DNA of 64,000 nt from Gammaproteobacteria bacterium (lineage in GTDB: Bacteria > Pseudomonadota > Gammaproteobacteria > AKS1). Below the pieces are notes generated by a model that did not search any database, was not told the origin of the DNA, and saw nothing but the letters and a program-made list of their open reading frames with translations. The translations under genes and the position numbers were made by a program. The stretch lies in contig JALTKS010000118.1 in NCBI GenBank assembly GCA_027006175.1, positions 1 through 64,000 on the forward strand, given 5' to 3'. Each line of letters begins with the position of its first letter. The stretch's first letter is position 1. Below, one piece after another: positions 46,377-56,108 of this stretch.

Positions 46377-48407
46377 TTACTCTGGCAACTTGAAGCCGGC
46401 TACTGACTTACGCAATTCGTTAGCAAGTTCTGCGAGGTTACCAATCGATGTTGCTGTTTCATTTGTACCTGCTGAGGTCTGCGTTGTAATTTCCTGAATT
46501 ACATTCATGGTTTCAGAAATATTACTTGCTGCGCCTGCTTGCTGGTGAGCTGTCTCGGAAATGTTATTAATCAAGTCCGCAAGCTGTGTTGATACACCTT
46601 CAATTTCAGACAGTGCCTGCCCCGCATCCTCAGCCAGTTTTGCCCCGGAAACCACGTTGGCGGTACTTTGTTCCATTGAGATAACCGCTTCTTTGGTATC
46701 CGTCTGAATTGTTTTCACCAGTGCCTCAATTTGCTTGGTTGCATTTGATGAACGTTCCGCAAGACGTTGGACTTCATCCGCAACTACCGCGAAACCACGA
46801 CCCTGCTCACCCGCCATTGCCGCCTGAATTGCCGCGTTCAATGCGAGGATATTGGTTTGATCGGCAATATCATTAATCAATTCAACGATGTCACCAATTT
46901 CCTGCGAACTTTCACCCAGTCGTTTAATTCGCTTCGAGGTTTCCTGAATCTGCTCACGAATTGTGTTCATACCTTTAATGGTATCTTGCACTGTTTCTGA
47001 ACCACGTTGTGCTGTGTTCACAGAGCGACGTGCCACCTCGGATGACTCTGCCGCGTTCTTCGATACATCTTCAATCGACACCGCCATTTCGTTAATCGCC
47101 GTACTCGCACCGGTAATCTGTTGCGCCTGATGATCTGATGCTTCAGCAAGATGCATTGCCGTTGCCTGTGTTTCCTGTGATGCTGATGATACTTGCACCG
47201 AGGCTTCGTTAATGGATGTTACCAGGGTACGTAACGCATCCGTTGTGAAGTTAATGGAGTCCGCAATCGCGCCGGTAACATCTTCAGAAACGGTGGCTTG
47301 TACTGTTAAATCACCGTCAGCGAGGTCACCCATTTCATTCAACAAGCGCATAATCGCGTCCTGATTACGTTTTGTTGCAGCTTCCGCTTCAGCCTGACGT
47401 TTTTTCGCATCACTGGTAATCATGTAACCAATCAATATCAGTAATACGACCGTGATTAGACCAAATAATGCACCAATCCATAATGCGATGCGTGAACCAA
47501 TATAAGCGTTATAACCCTTGATTAATTCTGCATAATTTCCAAGTAATACTCCCGCTTTAGTTGAAGCGGTATCAGAAGCATCCTGCACCAGGAATAGTTC
47601 AGGTGACGCCTCAAGTACTTGCCCTACCAGTTCGTTAATGATTTTTAAAACTTCGCCTACTTCTGCAAGTTTGTCTTGTGCATCTTCATCATCAATTTTA
47701 GTAATTCTTAATGAACGATCACCTTTTAACATTCCGCGATAGACCCGACCAAATAACGCGGTATCACGACCAAATCGATCCGCTGCTGTTGCTGCACCCT
47801 GGCCACCTTGAATCACCTTGGTAACGTTATTTGCAATACGTTGTGTCAACATTAACTGACGACTAGCAATGTAAATTTGTTGTGGTGCGGCACCGGTCTC
47901 AATCAAAATACCAACCACTTCATCTGAAAGCGCTAACAAGCTTGGTATATTATCGGAGATAGCTTGTACTGATTGCCCTAAAGAAAGGATTGCATCTTTA
48001 CGTGAAAGAATGTCATCAACATTACTTCTGTATTCTGACCAGGTTTTTCCAACTGCGGCTAACTGCGCCTGAACTTCAATAGGAGACGGCTCGAAACCTG
48101 TTGCCACATTACCTTTACTAATGTAACCAAAACTTTTATCTAGTCGGTCTCGAACATTTTGAAGACGACCAAAGGCCTTTTCATTACCTTGCGATGCCGA
48201 CACCGCAAAACGCGACATGGTTTGTGAAAGCACTTGTTGCTCACCAACATAACCTAAATACTCTGTATCATAGGCTGCCTTGTTAGCGTTATAGCCGAAG
48301 AAACTCAGTGCTAAAATCAGCGTAATTACAACCACTGCACCCAGTATCTTGATTATGTCTTGCGTATCGATATTTTTAAAATCTAACGCAGTCATCACGT
48401 TCTTCAT
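46377..48407 (-). CDS. pilJ: PilJ-type methyl-accepting chemoreceptor
   Basis: A 676-aa inner-membrane receptor. Transmembrane helix one is near residues 20-40, then a large periplasmic PilJ domain, helix two near 315-340, a HAMP-like region and a cytoplasmic MCP domain with hairpin tip [33 protein letters not shown] split by conserved residues. The start at 48407 has AGGAG ahead of it. It senses surface contact or pilus state in Pseudomonas; the ligand here is unknown. Confidence 0.95.
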   Translation of the reverse strand: MKNVMTALDFKNIDTQDIIKILGAVVVITLILALSFFGYNANKAAYDTEYLGYVGEQQVLSQTMSRFAVSASQGNEKAFGRLQNVRDRLDKSFGYISKGNVATGFEPSPIEVQAQLAAVGKTWSEYRSNVDDILSRKDAILSLGQSVQAISDNIPSLLALSDEVVGILIETGAAPQQIYIASRQLMLTQRIANNVTKVIQGGQGAATAADRFGRDTALFGRVYRGMLKGDRSLRITKIDDEDAQDKLAEVGEVLKIINELVGQVLEASPELFLVQDASDTASTKAGVLLGNYAELIKGYNAYIGSRIALWIGALFGLITVVLLILIGYMITSDAKKRQAEAEAATKRNQDAIMRLLNEMGDLADGDLTVQATVSEDVTGAIADSINFTTDALRTLVTSINEASVQVSSASQETQATAMHLAEASDHQAQQITGASTAINEMAVSIEDVSKNAAESSEVARRSVNTAQRGSETVQDTIKGMNTIREQIQETSKRIKRLGESSQEIGDIVELINDIADQTNILALNAAIQAAMAGEQGRGFAVVADEVQRLAERSSNATKQIEALVKTIQTDTKEAVISMEQSTANVVSGAKLAEDAGQALSEIEGVSTQLADLINNISETAHQQAGAASNISETMNVIQEITTQTSAGTNETATSIGNLAELANELRKSVAGFKLPE

Positions 48408-48491
48408 GTTGTCATCTCCTAGACTTCCCAACTCACTACTGTGTTACAACTACCGCTATTGTTATTTTCGCGGTTCACAGTTATTAATTTT

Positions 48492-49040
48492 TTATACTGC
48501 AACCTGTAAAAAAAGCGGGCTCTTGGCTAAAGCATGCATGCTAAAGATCCCCCACTCTTCACTATCCTGATTATAAGCACCCGTCATATAGCTCTTTAAA
48601 AAATTATCGACATCGGGCAATTTATGCGAATAATCTTCATCCTGAAAATGTTTCAACCCTAAAACTTCATCAACCAACAAACCGGCAAAAATACCATTAT
48701 GATTAACAACCAACACTCGGCTATTAATATTCAGCTCGGTCGGCTCACGCATTAAATAATCTTTCAAATCCATAATGGGCAGCAAGTTACCCCGTACATT
48801 TGCAATCCCTCTTACCCAGCTTTTCGTTCCTGGGATACGCGACATCGCGGGATAAGTTAATAGCTCGGTAACTTCATCAACGGGGGTAACCATTTTTTTA
48901 CCCGCAACAAGAAAACCGATAACTAGCGAGGTACCCTTAATATCTTCTTGCTGAGGAAGCCCCCTGGAGCTTTCCAGACTACGCAGCTCTATAGCGCGAA
49001 GTAGCTCTAATGGATCTTTCTTTTTTGCTGTTGCAGGCAT
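48492..49040 (-). CDS. pilI: PilI-type CheW adaptor
   Basis: A 182-aa CheW-domain protein linking PilJ to ChpA. Core: GFLVAGKKMVTPVDEVTELL, then SWVRGIANVRGNLLPIMDL and FAGLLVDEVLGLK. It lies between pilJ and pilH. Confidence 0.94.
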   Translation of the reverse strand: MPATAKKKDPLELLRAIELRSLESSRGLPQQEDIKGTSLVIGFLVAGKKMVTPVDEVTELLTYPAMSRIPGTKSWVRGIANVRGNLLPIMDLKDYLMREPTELNINSRVLVVNHNGIFAGLLVDEVLGLKHFQDEDYSHKLPDVDNFLKSYMTGAYNQDSEEWGIFSMHALAKSPLFLQVAV

Positions 49041-49047
49041 TGGCTTA

Positions 49048-49413
49048 TTAACCGCCTAACAACGCTGTAATTTTTTCTAATAGCACTTTTTCATCAACCG
49101 GTTTTGTTAAATAATCCTTTGCACCCTGACGAAGACCCCAAACACGATCTGTTTCCTGATCTTTCGTTGTAACAATAATAATCGGGATGTTCTTGGTTTC
49201 TTCGGTATTTGATATTTTTCGCGTTGCCTGAAAACCATTCATGCCTGGCATGACAATATCCATCAATATAAGGTCGGGCATTTCTTCACTTGCTTTTACG
49301 ACACCATCTTCTCCGCTCTCGGCAGAAAATGTTTCAAAGCCATGCTTATCCAGCATTGTTTTGAGTACGTGGATTTCCGTTGGTGAATCATCCACTATTA
49401 ATATACGTGCCAT
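49048..49413 (-). CDS. pilH: PilH-type response regulator
   Basis: A 121-aa single receiver domain: acidic LIVDDSPTE at the N-terminus, phosphoacceptor Asp52 (LILMDIVMPGMNG), Thr in IIIVTTKDQ and Lys in YLTKPVD. In Pseudomonas PilH acts on pilus retraction or as a phosphate sink. It is the second gene of the operon after pilG. Confidence 0.95.
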   Translation of the reverse strand: MARILIVDDSPTEIHVLKTMLDKHGFETFSAESGEDGVVKASEEMPDLILMDIVMPGMNGFQATRKISNTEETKNIPIIIVTTKDQETDRVWGLRQGAKDYLTKPVDEKVLLEKITALLGG

Positions 49414-49463
49414 CTGATTAATCTCCTGTTACTAACTATATGACAGCCAGTCTAATTATTATT

Positions 49464-49868
49464 TCAATGTTCAATCACGTGTCGTGTTATTGCACCCAAC
49501 AACTCATGCTTCGTAAAGGGTTTCGTCAGGTACTGCTCAGAGCCGACAATGCGCCCCCGTGCTTTATCAAACAAACCATCTTTACTGGAAAGCATAATGA
49601 CCGGTGTTTTTTTATAATTCTCATTATTCTTGATAAGCGCGCAAGTTTGATAACCATCGAGACGTGGCATCATAATATCGACAAAAATAATGTCCGGACG
49701 ATGATCCGCAATCTTCGCTAACGCCTCAAATCCATCAATAGCAGTAATCACTTCACAGCCTGCTTTTTTTAACAATGTCTCAGCGGTACGACGAATTGTC
49801 TTACTATCATCAATAACCATTACATTGAGCCCGGCAAAATCACCGTTTATTTTATTATCGCTCGCCAC
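49464..49868 (-). CDS. pilG: PilG-type response regulator
   Basis: A 134-aa receiver: VMVIDDSKTIRRT, phosphoacceptor Asp64 (IIFVDIMMPRLDGYQ), LSSKDGLFDKARGRIVG and YLTKPF. PilG promotes pilus extension in the Pseudomonas system. First gene of the operon pilG-H-I-J-K-chpA-B-C. Confidence 0.96.
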   Translation of the reverse strand: MASDNKINGDFAGLNVMVIDDSKTIRRTAETLLKKAGCEVITAIDGFEALAKIADHRPDIIFVDIMMPRLDGYQTCALIKNNENYKKTPVIMLSSKDGLFDKARGRIVGSEQYLTKPFTKHELLGAITRHVIEH

Positions 49869-50191
49869 GTACTCCCCCTTGGCACCTACATCATTTACAG
49901 TGGACTACCCACTATAAATGTTTAACACATAATCTAGGAAGTATCCATAAGTTATTGCAAATAATATGGATTTTCCAAAAAATATGTCAATTATTCATTG
50001 AATTCAGGAATAATGCTCGATCTGTGGCTAAATCGCCATCAATCAGACTTTTCACTACTCATGCCTAATTAAAGACGTTGATTGGCCATCCGTCCAGTAA
50101 AATGTCGATATGACGTTTGTCAGTGCCAAAAATGGTGCAATGCGCTAGGATGCTGGCTGATATAAACCATTTTTTGAGTGACTATTTAAAA
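49869..50191. other. Divergent promoter region between pilG and gshB
   Basis: A 323-bp non-coding stretch. On the minus strand TTGCAA (49960-49955) and TAGATT (49936-49931), 18 bp apart, form a possible sigma-70 promoter for the pil-chp operon. A longer reading of the gshB frame (from 50117) crosses it but has no family match in that part. No repeats or RNA genes were recognised. Confidence 0.45.
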
Positions 50192-51139
50192 ATGCCTATT
50201 CAACTTGGAATCGTGATGGATCCGATTGATACCATCAAACCCGTCAAAGACAGCAGTTTTGCCATGCTACTTGAGGCGCAAAGCCGTGGCTATACGCTTG
50301 TTTATATGGAAATGGCTGATCTCGAGTTAAAAGAGGGTCAAATTTTAGGCAAAATGCGCCCCATCCGGGTGAAAGACAACAAAAGTGACTGGTTTGAGCT
50401 TGGTGAAGCCAGTATTCAGCCTTTGTCGTCACTGGATGTGGTGTTAATGCGTAAAGATCCGCCTTTTGATGTTGAATACATCTACGCGACCTATTTATTA
50501 GAAACCGCCGAAAAGAACGGCGTATTAGTCGTGAATAAACCCGCAAGTATTCGCAACGCCAATGAAAAACTATTTGCAACCGAGTTTCCCGACTGTGTCG
50601 CGCCCTCATTAGTCACTCGACGTGCAGAATCAATCCGCCAGTTTCTTGCTGAGCATGGCGACATTATTTTAAAACCATTGGGGGAAATGGGCGGTGCCTC
50701 TATTTTCCGTGTTAAAAAAGACGACCCGAATATTAGCGTGATTATTGAAACCCTGACTAAACATGGCAACAGCTATATCATGGCGCAACGCTTCATTCCT
50801 GAAATCAGTGCCGGTGATAAACGCATTCTGCTTATCGATGGAGAACCCGTACCCTATGCACTCGCACGTATTCCAGCCAAGGGGGAAACACGCGGTAATC
50901 TTGCTGCCGGTGGACATGGTGAAGGGCTCCCGCTCAATGAACGTGACTATGAAATCTGTCGCCAGATTGGCCCCGTGTTAAAAGAAATGGGGCTAATGTT
51001 TGTCGGCATCGATGTGATTGGCGATTATCTTACCGAGATAAACAGTACCAGCCCAACCTGTATCCGTGAACTCGATACCCAATTCAATTTAAACATTAGC
51101 GGCCAACTCATGGACGCTATTGAAAGCAAATTATCATGA
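50192..51139 (+). CDS. gshB: Glutathione synthetase
   Basis: A 315-aa ATP-grasp enzyme joining gamma-glutamylcysteine and glycine. Signatures: LGIVMDPIDTIKPVKDSSFAML at the start, VVNKPASIRNANEKLF, ILKPLGEMGGASIFR, and EINSTSPTCIRELD. The start at 50192 gives the usual family length; the longer frame does not. It overlaps apbE by 4 bp. Confidence 0.96.
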   Translation: MPIQLGIVMDPIDTIKPVKDSSFAMLLEAQSRGYTLVYMEMADLELKEGQILGKMRPIRVKDNKSDWFELGEASIQPLSSLDVVLMRKDPPFDVEYIYATYLLETAEKNGVLVVNKPASIRNANEKLFATEFPDCVAPSLVTRRAESIRQFLAEHGDIILKPLGEMGGASIFRVKKDDPNISVIIETLTKHGNSYIMAQRFIPEISAGDKRILLIDGEPVPYALARIPAKGETRGNLAAGGHGEGLPLNERDYEICRQIGPVLKEMGLMFVGIDVIGDYLTEINSTSPTCIRELDTQFNLNISGQLMDAIESKLS

Positions 51140-52206
51140 CAATAAAATTTCCGAAAATAAGCCGCGTTGTTTCCATACTTTTCCTAACCAGCACACTGGT
51201 ACTCAGTGGTTGTACAGAACCCAAACCGGTCAATGAATTTCATGAAACTGTTTTCACCATGGGCACACTGGTGGAAGTTACCATCATTGGCGAAAAAGAA
51301 GCATTAGCGGAACAAGCCTTTACTGCTATTCTCGATGACTTCAATTACATGCACAACACCTGGCATCCATGGAAATATAATGCCCTAAAACGAATTAATA
51401 ATTTACTCGTCACCGGCGCAAAATTTTCACTTGCCCCCTCTATTTTGCCACTGATAAAAAAATCACAAGTACTGTCCAAACAGAGTCAGGGCTTATTTAA
51501 CCCCGCTATCGGACAGCTCATAAAAATGTGGGGATTTCATCAGGATAATTTAGATGAGATTATTGAGCCACCAGAAGACGAACAAATTCAGGCTTTTCTT
51601 AGCGATTTACCTTCCATGAGTGATATTGAATTCAGCAACCTCAGCATGCGCGGCACGAACAAAAATATACAACTTGATTTCGGTGCCTTTGCTAAAGGTG
51701 TTGCCGTTGATACTACCATTGAACACCTTAAAGAATTTGGTATCAAAAATGCGATTATTAATGCTGGCGGCGATCTACGTGCCATCGGTAATAACAACGG
51801 TCGCCCCTGGCGTATTGGTATTCGCAACCCAAGAGCAAAAGGTGTTTTTGCTGCGGTTGAAGTATCCGGTGATGAAAGTGTCTTTACCTCTGGCGACTAT
51901 GAGCGTTATTTTGAAAGTGATGGTAAACGCTATCATCATATTATTGATCCACGTACCGGTTACCCTGCGAATAAAACCCGTTCTGTCACGGTTATTCATT
52001 CAGAAGCCGGTACGGCAGATGCCGCCGCGACTGCCCTGTTTATTGCCGGCCCGGAAAAATGGCCTGAAATTGCACAAGCGATGGGCATTAAATACGTCAT
52101 GCTGATTGCCCGTAATGGTGATGTACACATGAATCCAGCCATGGCGAAGCGAATTAAATTCACCATCCAACAACCTGCCATTAAATTGAGTAAGCCACTG
52201 AAATGA
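51136..52206 (+). CDS. apbE: FAD:protein FMN transferase lipoprotein
   Basis: A 356-aa ApbE-family enzyme that attaches FMN covalently to Thr/Ser of periplasmic redox proteins. Lipobox LSGC (about residues 22-25), then TMGTLVEVT, LDFGAFAKG, INAGGDLRAIG and HIIDPRTGYPA. It is followed by NusG_II and Gx transporter genes, a known company of flavinylating systems. No flavinylated target protein is visible in the window. Confidence 0.95.
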   Translation: MTIKFPKISRVVSILFLTSTLVLSGCTEPKPVNEFHETVFTMGTLVEVTIIGEKEALAEQAFTAILDDFNYMHNTWHPWKYNALKRINNLLVTGAKFSLAPSILPLIKKSQVLSKQSQGLFNPAIGQLIKMWGFHQDNLDEIIEPPEDEQIQAFLSDLPSMSDIEFSNLSMRGTNKNIQLDFGAFAKGVAVDTTIEHLKEFGIKNAIINAGGDLRAIGNNNGRPWRIGIRNPRAKGVFAAVEVSGDESVFTSGDYERYFESDGKRYHHIIDPRTGYPANKTRSVTVIHSEAGTADAAATALFIAGPEKWPEIAQAMGIKYVMLIARNGDVHMNPAMAKRIKFTIQQPAIKLSKPLK

Positions 52207-52592
52207 GTCGTTCGAGTTTCACAGCGCTCTTTACAACGGCGGATAAACTTTTATTTCTGGTTAGTTTAAGTCTTATTGTTTTTAGCTACGTTTATTTCTG
52301 GCAAACATCTCCCGCAAGCTATGCCATTGTTAAGAGTGGGCAACAAGATTCTCGTTTAATTAATCTTAACGAATCCAAAATTCATCAAGTAGAAGGCCGC
52401 CTAGGTATCAGCAAGCTTGAAGTAAAAGATGGCCAAATTCGTTTTATTTCTTCAGCGTGTAAAAATAAAATATGTATTCAAAGTGGTTGGCATCAACATG
52501 GTGGCGCCGTTACCGCCTGCTTGCCAAACAGGGTCAGTGTGCAACTTGGCCGCCAAACATCACAAACAGATTATGATGCCATTATCTTCTAA
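52203..52592 (+). CDS. NusG domain II-containing membrane-anchored protein
   Basis: A 129-aa protein with one N-terminal transmembrane anchor (LLFLVSLSLIVFSYVYFW) and a NusG_II-type domain whose Cys pattern is SACKNKICIQSGWHQHGG..TACLPNRV. Overlaps apbE by 4 bp. Domains of this kind occur with ApbE and Rnf-like or extracytosolic electron-transfer proteins; direct role unknown. Confidence 0.82.
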   Translation: MSRSSFTALFTTADKLLFLVSLSLIVFSYVYFWQTSPASYAIVKSGQQDSRLINLNESKIHQVEGRLGISKLEVKDGQIRFISSACKNKICIQSGWHQHGGAVTACLPNRVSVQLGRQTSQTDYDAIIF

Positions 52593-53112
52593 ACCCACGC
52601 AAATCCCGATGGGGCATAATGACAAACTCATTGCCGGTTTTGCGGCATTGGCTATCACCATTCACCTGTTAGAAAGCGCACTCCCTTCACCTGTTCCCGG
52701 CATTAAACCCGGGCTAGCTAATCTGGTTACGCTGTATGTATTAATCCGGCATGGCTGGTCATTAGCCGCTAACGTCACCTTGATTCGTGTGATTGCCGCC
52801 AGTTTATTATTAGGCAGCTTTTTGTCGCCAACCTTCGCCATGAGTCTGGCTGGCGCCATTGCCAGTCTGACCATACTTGGCGTCGCCTGGCACTTTCCCG
52901 GAAAACCCTTCGGCCCAGTTGGATTATCTATTCTTGCTGCCATGGCTCATATTTCGGCACAAGTGGTTACCGCTTATTTATTATTTATTCCACATGACTC
53001 ACTCTTCACTTTATTACCCATTTTGCTGACAGCAGCGCTGATCTCGGGCACACTCGGAGGTATACTAGTCAGCAAAATACTTGAGCGAGTAGATAGCATT
53101 ACAAACACATGA
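52573..53112 (+). CDS. Gx transporter family membrane protein
   Basis: A 179-aa integral membrane protein with about five helices. Core: AITIHLLESALPSPVPGIKPGLANLVTLYVL split by conserved Pro and Gly, the hallmark of the Gx transporter (formerly heptaprenyl diphosphate synthase component I) family. Start uncertain between 52573, 52576 and 52609. It follows the NusG_II gene with a short overlap; a role in moving flavin or cofactor is proposed for such clusters, not shown. Confidence 0.82.
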   Translation: MMPLSSKPTQIPMGHNDKLIAGFAALAITIHLLESALPSPVPGIKPGLANLVTLYVLIRHGWSLAANVTLIRVIAASLLLGSFLSPTFAMSLAGAIASLTILGVAWHFPGKPFGPVGLSILAAMAHISAQVVTAYLLFIPHDSLFTLLPILLTAALISGTLGGILVSKILERVDSITNT

Positions 53113-54014
53113 GTGATCTTATTTTAACAGGACAAACCACGCCCAATATTACGGCTATTGATCGCCTCGGCTTAACATTATTCTTTGCCGTAACGATTCA
53201 TGCGATTATCATTTTGGGTATCAGCTTTAGTAACGAACTATTCACGCAAAAAGATCCCGTTCAAACCATGGAAATCACGCTGGTTCAGGCGCGCAGTGAA
53301 ACGCCTCCAGATGAGAACCCACAATACCTTGCACAAGCAAACCAACAAGGCAGTGGCAATACCGATGATGTAAAGCGTCCCCAGGCATTACGTAATGAGG
53401 CCATTAAAACACCTCACCAAACACAAGGTACTGCACCGGATAATGTGATACCGATAAAACAACAACAAAAGCGTATTGAGCAAAAACAACGCGAAGTGAT
53501 GCTTGCCGACAAAGCAAAAACAACCATTAAATCACGCAAACAAACACCTCGCGAAGACACCAAAAAACCGAATGTCAGCAACTTAATTTCAAACGCATTT
53601 CAAATAGCAGCGGCCAGTGCAGAAGTAGAACAACACCGCATGGCGAACAAAAGCAAAAAGCGCACTAAATATATTACCGCCAGTACCAGTGAATTTAAAT
53701 ATGCTGCTTACCAGGATGCATGGCGACAAAAAGTAGAACGTATCGGTCGCCTTAACTATCCGGAGGAAGCACGCAAACGTAAACTCAGCGGCAAACTCAC
53801 TATGACCGTTGTATTGAAACCCAATGGCACACTAAAAAATGTCTCGATTGACCGTCCATCCGGCAACCGATTACTTGATGATGCTGCAAAACGGATTGTC
53901 CGACTTGCCTCACCTTATGCTCCCTTCCCTGAGGATATTCGCCGCGAAACAGATTTACTCTATATTACCCGCACCTGGATTTTTCAGGATGGCAACAGCC
54001 TCTATTCAAAATAA
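53109..54014 (+). CDS. tonB: TonB-family energy transducer
   Basis: A 301-aa protein: N-terminal transmembrane helix (LGLTLFFAVTIHAIIILGISF), a Gln/Lys/Pro/Thr-rich periplasmic spacer, and a C-terminal TonB domain (about 220-300; RIGRLNYPEEARKRKLSGKL and RPSGNRLLDDAA). It transmits proton-motive force to outer-membrane transporters. No exbB/exbD adjoin. Same place, after gshB, as in Pseudomonas-like genomes. Confidence 0.93.
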   Translation: MSDLILTGQTTPNITAIDRLGLTLFFAVTIHAIIILGISFSNELFTQKDPVQTMEITLVQARSETPPDENPQYLAQANQQGSGNTDDVKRPQALRNEAIKTPHQTQGTAPDNVIPIKQQQKRIEQKQREVMLADKAKTTIKSRKQTPREDTKKPNVSNLISNAFQIAAASAEVEQHRMANKSKKRTKYITASTSEFKYAAYQDAWRQKVERIGRLNYPEEARKRKLSGKLTMTVVLKPNGTLKNVSIDRPSGNRLLDDAAKRIVRLASPYAPFPEDIRRETDLLYITRTWIFQDGNSLYSK

Positions 54015-54070
54015 ATCATCTTCCCTGTTAAGAACTTGCCTGTTTCTCATTACTGGCTAATACTTAAGCC

Positions 54071-54634
54071 ATGACCGATGCTAACTTTTTAAATAACCAT
54101 TTTCTTATCGCCATGCCGGCGTTAGAGGATCCTAATTTTTTTCATAGTGTGACCTATATTTGCGAGCACAATGAACAAGGCGCAATGGGTATTGTGATTA
54201 ACCAGCCTCTGGATATTTCACTCGGTGATGTACTCACACACATGGAAATGACCAATGACAACGAGACCTTAGGCTCAACACCCGTGTATTTAGGCGGGCC
54301 AGTCCAGACAGACCGGGGCTTCGTCTTGCATGAACCCGCCGGAAAGTGGGACTCCATGCTCGAAGTGACTGACGATATCGCGGTCACGACTTCTCGCGAT
54401 ATTTTACAGGCGCTTAATGACGGTAAAGGCCCGAATCGTTCGCTTGTCGCGCTGGGTTATGCCGGCTGGGGTGAAGGACAACTTGAAGATGAATTAGTCG
54501 CAAATACCTGGCTTACCTGCCCCGCTGACAGTGCCATCATTTTTGACACCCCTATCGAAAACCGCTGGACAGCGGCGGCCGCTTCTCTCGGTGTCGATCT
54601 AAATACACTCTCTGATACCTTTGGCCACGCATAA
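54071..54634 (+). CDS. yqgE: YqgE/AlgH (UPF0301) family protein
   Basis: A 187-aa protein: LNNHFLIAMPALEDPNFFHSV, then GAMGIVINQPLDI, VYLGGPVQTDRGFVLH and ALGYAGWGEGQLEDEL. Function not firmly established (AlgH linked to alginate regulation in Pseudomonas). Its stop overlaps the ruvX start by one base (TAATG). Confidence 0.96.
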   Translation: MTDANFLNNHFLIAMPALEDPNFFHSVTYICEHNEQGAMGIVINQPLDISLGDVLTHMEMTNDNETLGSTPVYLGGPVQTDRGFVLHEPAGKWDSMLEVTDDIAVTTSRDILQALNDGKGPNRSLVALGYAGWGEGQLEDELVANTWLTCPADSAIIFDTPIENRWTAAAASLGVDLNTLSDTFGHA

Positions 54635-55041
54635 TGTCATCACCACAAACCTTACTGGGTTTTGATTTTGGCGAAAAAAGAACCGGTGTTGCCGTCGGGC
54701 AATCGTTAACCGGCACGGCAACGGGTCTCACCACCCTTTCCAGCCAACGCAACAAACCCGATTGGCCAGGCATCGAAATGTTAATAAAAGAATGGCAGCC
54801 CAACGCCCTTGTTGTTGGTATTCCTGTCCACATGGACGGTAAAGAACAACCAATGACGGTTGCGGCTCGCAAATTTGCCCGTCAACTAGCAGGGCGTTTC
54901 AATTTACCGGTGCATGAGGCGGAAGAAAGACTGAGTTCAGCCGAAGCCGAACAATCGCTGGGAAGTCACGCGGCCAAAGAAGCCATTGATCAGGAAGCGG
55001 CGCGCATTATCCTACAAAGCTGGCTAGGCGAACAATCGTAA
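54634..55041 (+). CDS. ruvX: YqgF/RuvX, pre-16S rRNA nuclease
   Basis: A 135-aa RNase H-fold nuclease: LGFDFGEKRTGVAVG at the N-terminus (first catalytic Asp), VVGIPVHMDGKE, and EERLSSAEAE (Glu). Family acts in 16S rRNA 5' maturation. Coupled to yqgE. Confidence 0.95.
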   Translation: MSSPQTLLGFDFGEKRTGVAVGQSLTGTATGLTTLSSQRNKPDWPGIEMLIKEWQPNALVVGIPVHMDGKEQPMTVAARKFARQLAGRFNLPVHEAEERLSSAEAEQSLGSHAAKEAIDQEAARIILQSWLGEQS

Positions 55042-55097
55042 CCAAGGTTTAAAAATCTTGCAGACAAAAGCCAGAAGTCCTGCCATAATGTCGCCTA

Positions 55098-56108
55098 ATG
55101 TCAAAAGTAGAAACGCAAGCCCAGCCCACGCAACCGGTAACGCTTAGACCGGGAAATATCCAATTAGATCCGCAAGGCAAACTCCGCCATTTTCTGGCAA
55201 TTGAAGGCTTACCCAAAGCGGTTCTGACAAAAATTCTCGATACGGCTGAATCCTTTACCAATAGTGAAGAAAAGAAATTTGAGCTTCTCAAAGGTCACAC
55301 GATTGCCAATCTTTTCTTTGAACCCAGCACCCGTACCCGTACCACCTTTGAATTAGCGGCAAAACGTCTCTCGGCGGATGTGCTCAATATTAATATTAGC
55401 GCCTCCAGTAGTAGTAAGGGCGAAACATTGCTGGATATGTTGCGTAACCTTGAAGCCATGCACATCGATATGTTCGTGGTACGCCACGGCAGCAGTGGTG
55501 CTGCGCATTTCATTGCCAACCATGTGCCGCCGCATGTCAGCGTACTCAATGCCGGCGATGGCAGCCATGAACACCCAACGCAAGCCATGCTGGATATGTT
55601 CACGATTCGCCAGCATAAACCTGATTTTCCATCACTGCGGGTAGCGATTGTCGGCGACTTAATGCACTCACGGGTGGCTCGCTCACAAATCCATGCCCTG
55701 AATACCCTTGGTGTCGGTGAACTGCGCGTCATTGCACCACAAACCTTACTTCCTGTTGGTATCGAAAAGATGGGCGTTCAGGTTTACCAGCATCTTGATG
55801 AAGGCATCAAAGATGTTGACGTCATTATTATGCTGCGCCTGCAACGTGAACGTATGCACGGCGCCTTTATTCCCAGCGAACACGAATACTTCAAACTTTA
55901 TGGTATGACCGAAAAACGACTCGCGCTGGCAAAACCCGATGTGATTGTTATGCACCCCGGCCCTATCAACCGTGGCGTTGAAATGGACTCAGCCGTCGCC
56001 GATGGTTCTCATTCTGTGATTCTGCAACAAGTCAGTAATGGTATTGCTGTGCGCATGGCCGCCATGGCGATGGCGATGCGCAACCCTGATGGGAGCAGTG
56101 CGTCATGA
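55098..56108 (+). CDS. pyrB: Aspartate carbamoyltransferase catalytic subunit
   Basis: A 336-aa enzyme of pyrimidine synthesis. Signatures: [12 protein letters not shown] (carbamoyl phosphate, near 77), [25 protein letters not shown] and [13 protein letters not shown]. An N-terminal extension (about 30 aa) as in class A enzymes of Pseudomonas that form complexes with dihydroorotase-like subunits. No pyrR or pyrI is adjacent. Confidence 0.97.
   Translation: MSKVETQAQPTQPVTLRPGNIQLDPQGKLRHFLAIEGLPKAVLTKILDTAESFTNSEEKKFELLKGHTIANLFFEPSTRTRTTFELAAKRLSADVLNINISASSSSKGETLLDMLRNLEAMHIDMFVVRHGSSGAAHFIANHVPPHVSVLNAGDGSHEHPTQAMLDMFTIRQHKPDFPSLRVAIVGDLMHSRVARSQIHALNTLGVGELRVIAPQTLLPVGIEKMGVQVYQHLDEGIKDVDVIIMLRLQRERMHGAFIPSEHEYFKLYGMTEKRLALAKPDVIVMHPGPINRGVEMDSAVADGSHSVILQQVSNGIAVRMAAMAMAMRNPDGSSAS

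Noticed and set aside
50117-50191. Longer N-terminus for glutathione synthetase
   Set aside because: The family begins at MPIQLGIVMD; the added 25 residues have no match and no clear ribosome site.
52429-52572. Longer N-terminus for the Gx transporter gene
   Set aside because: The extra part lies inside the NusG_II gene in another frame and has no transporter features; starts at 52573 or later fit the family better.
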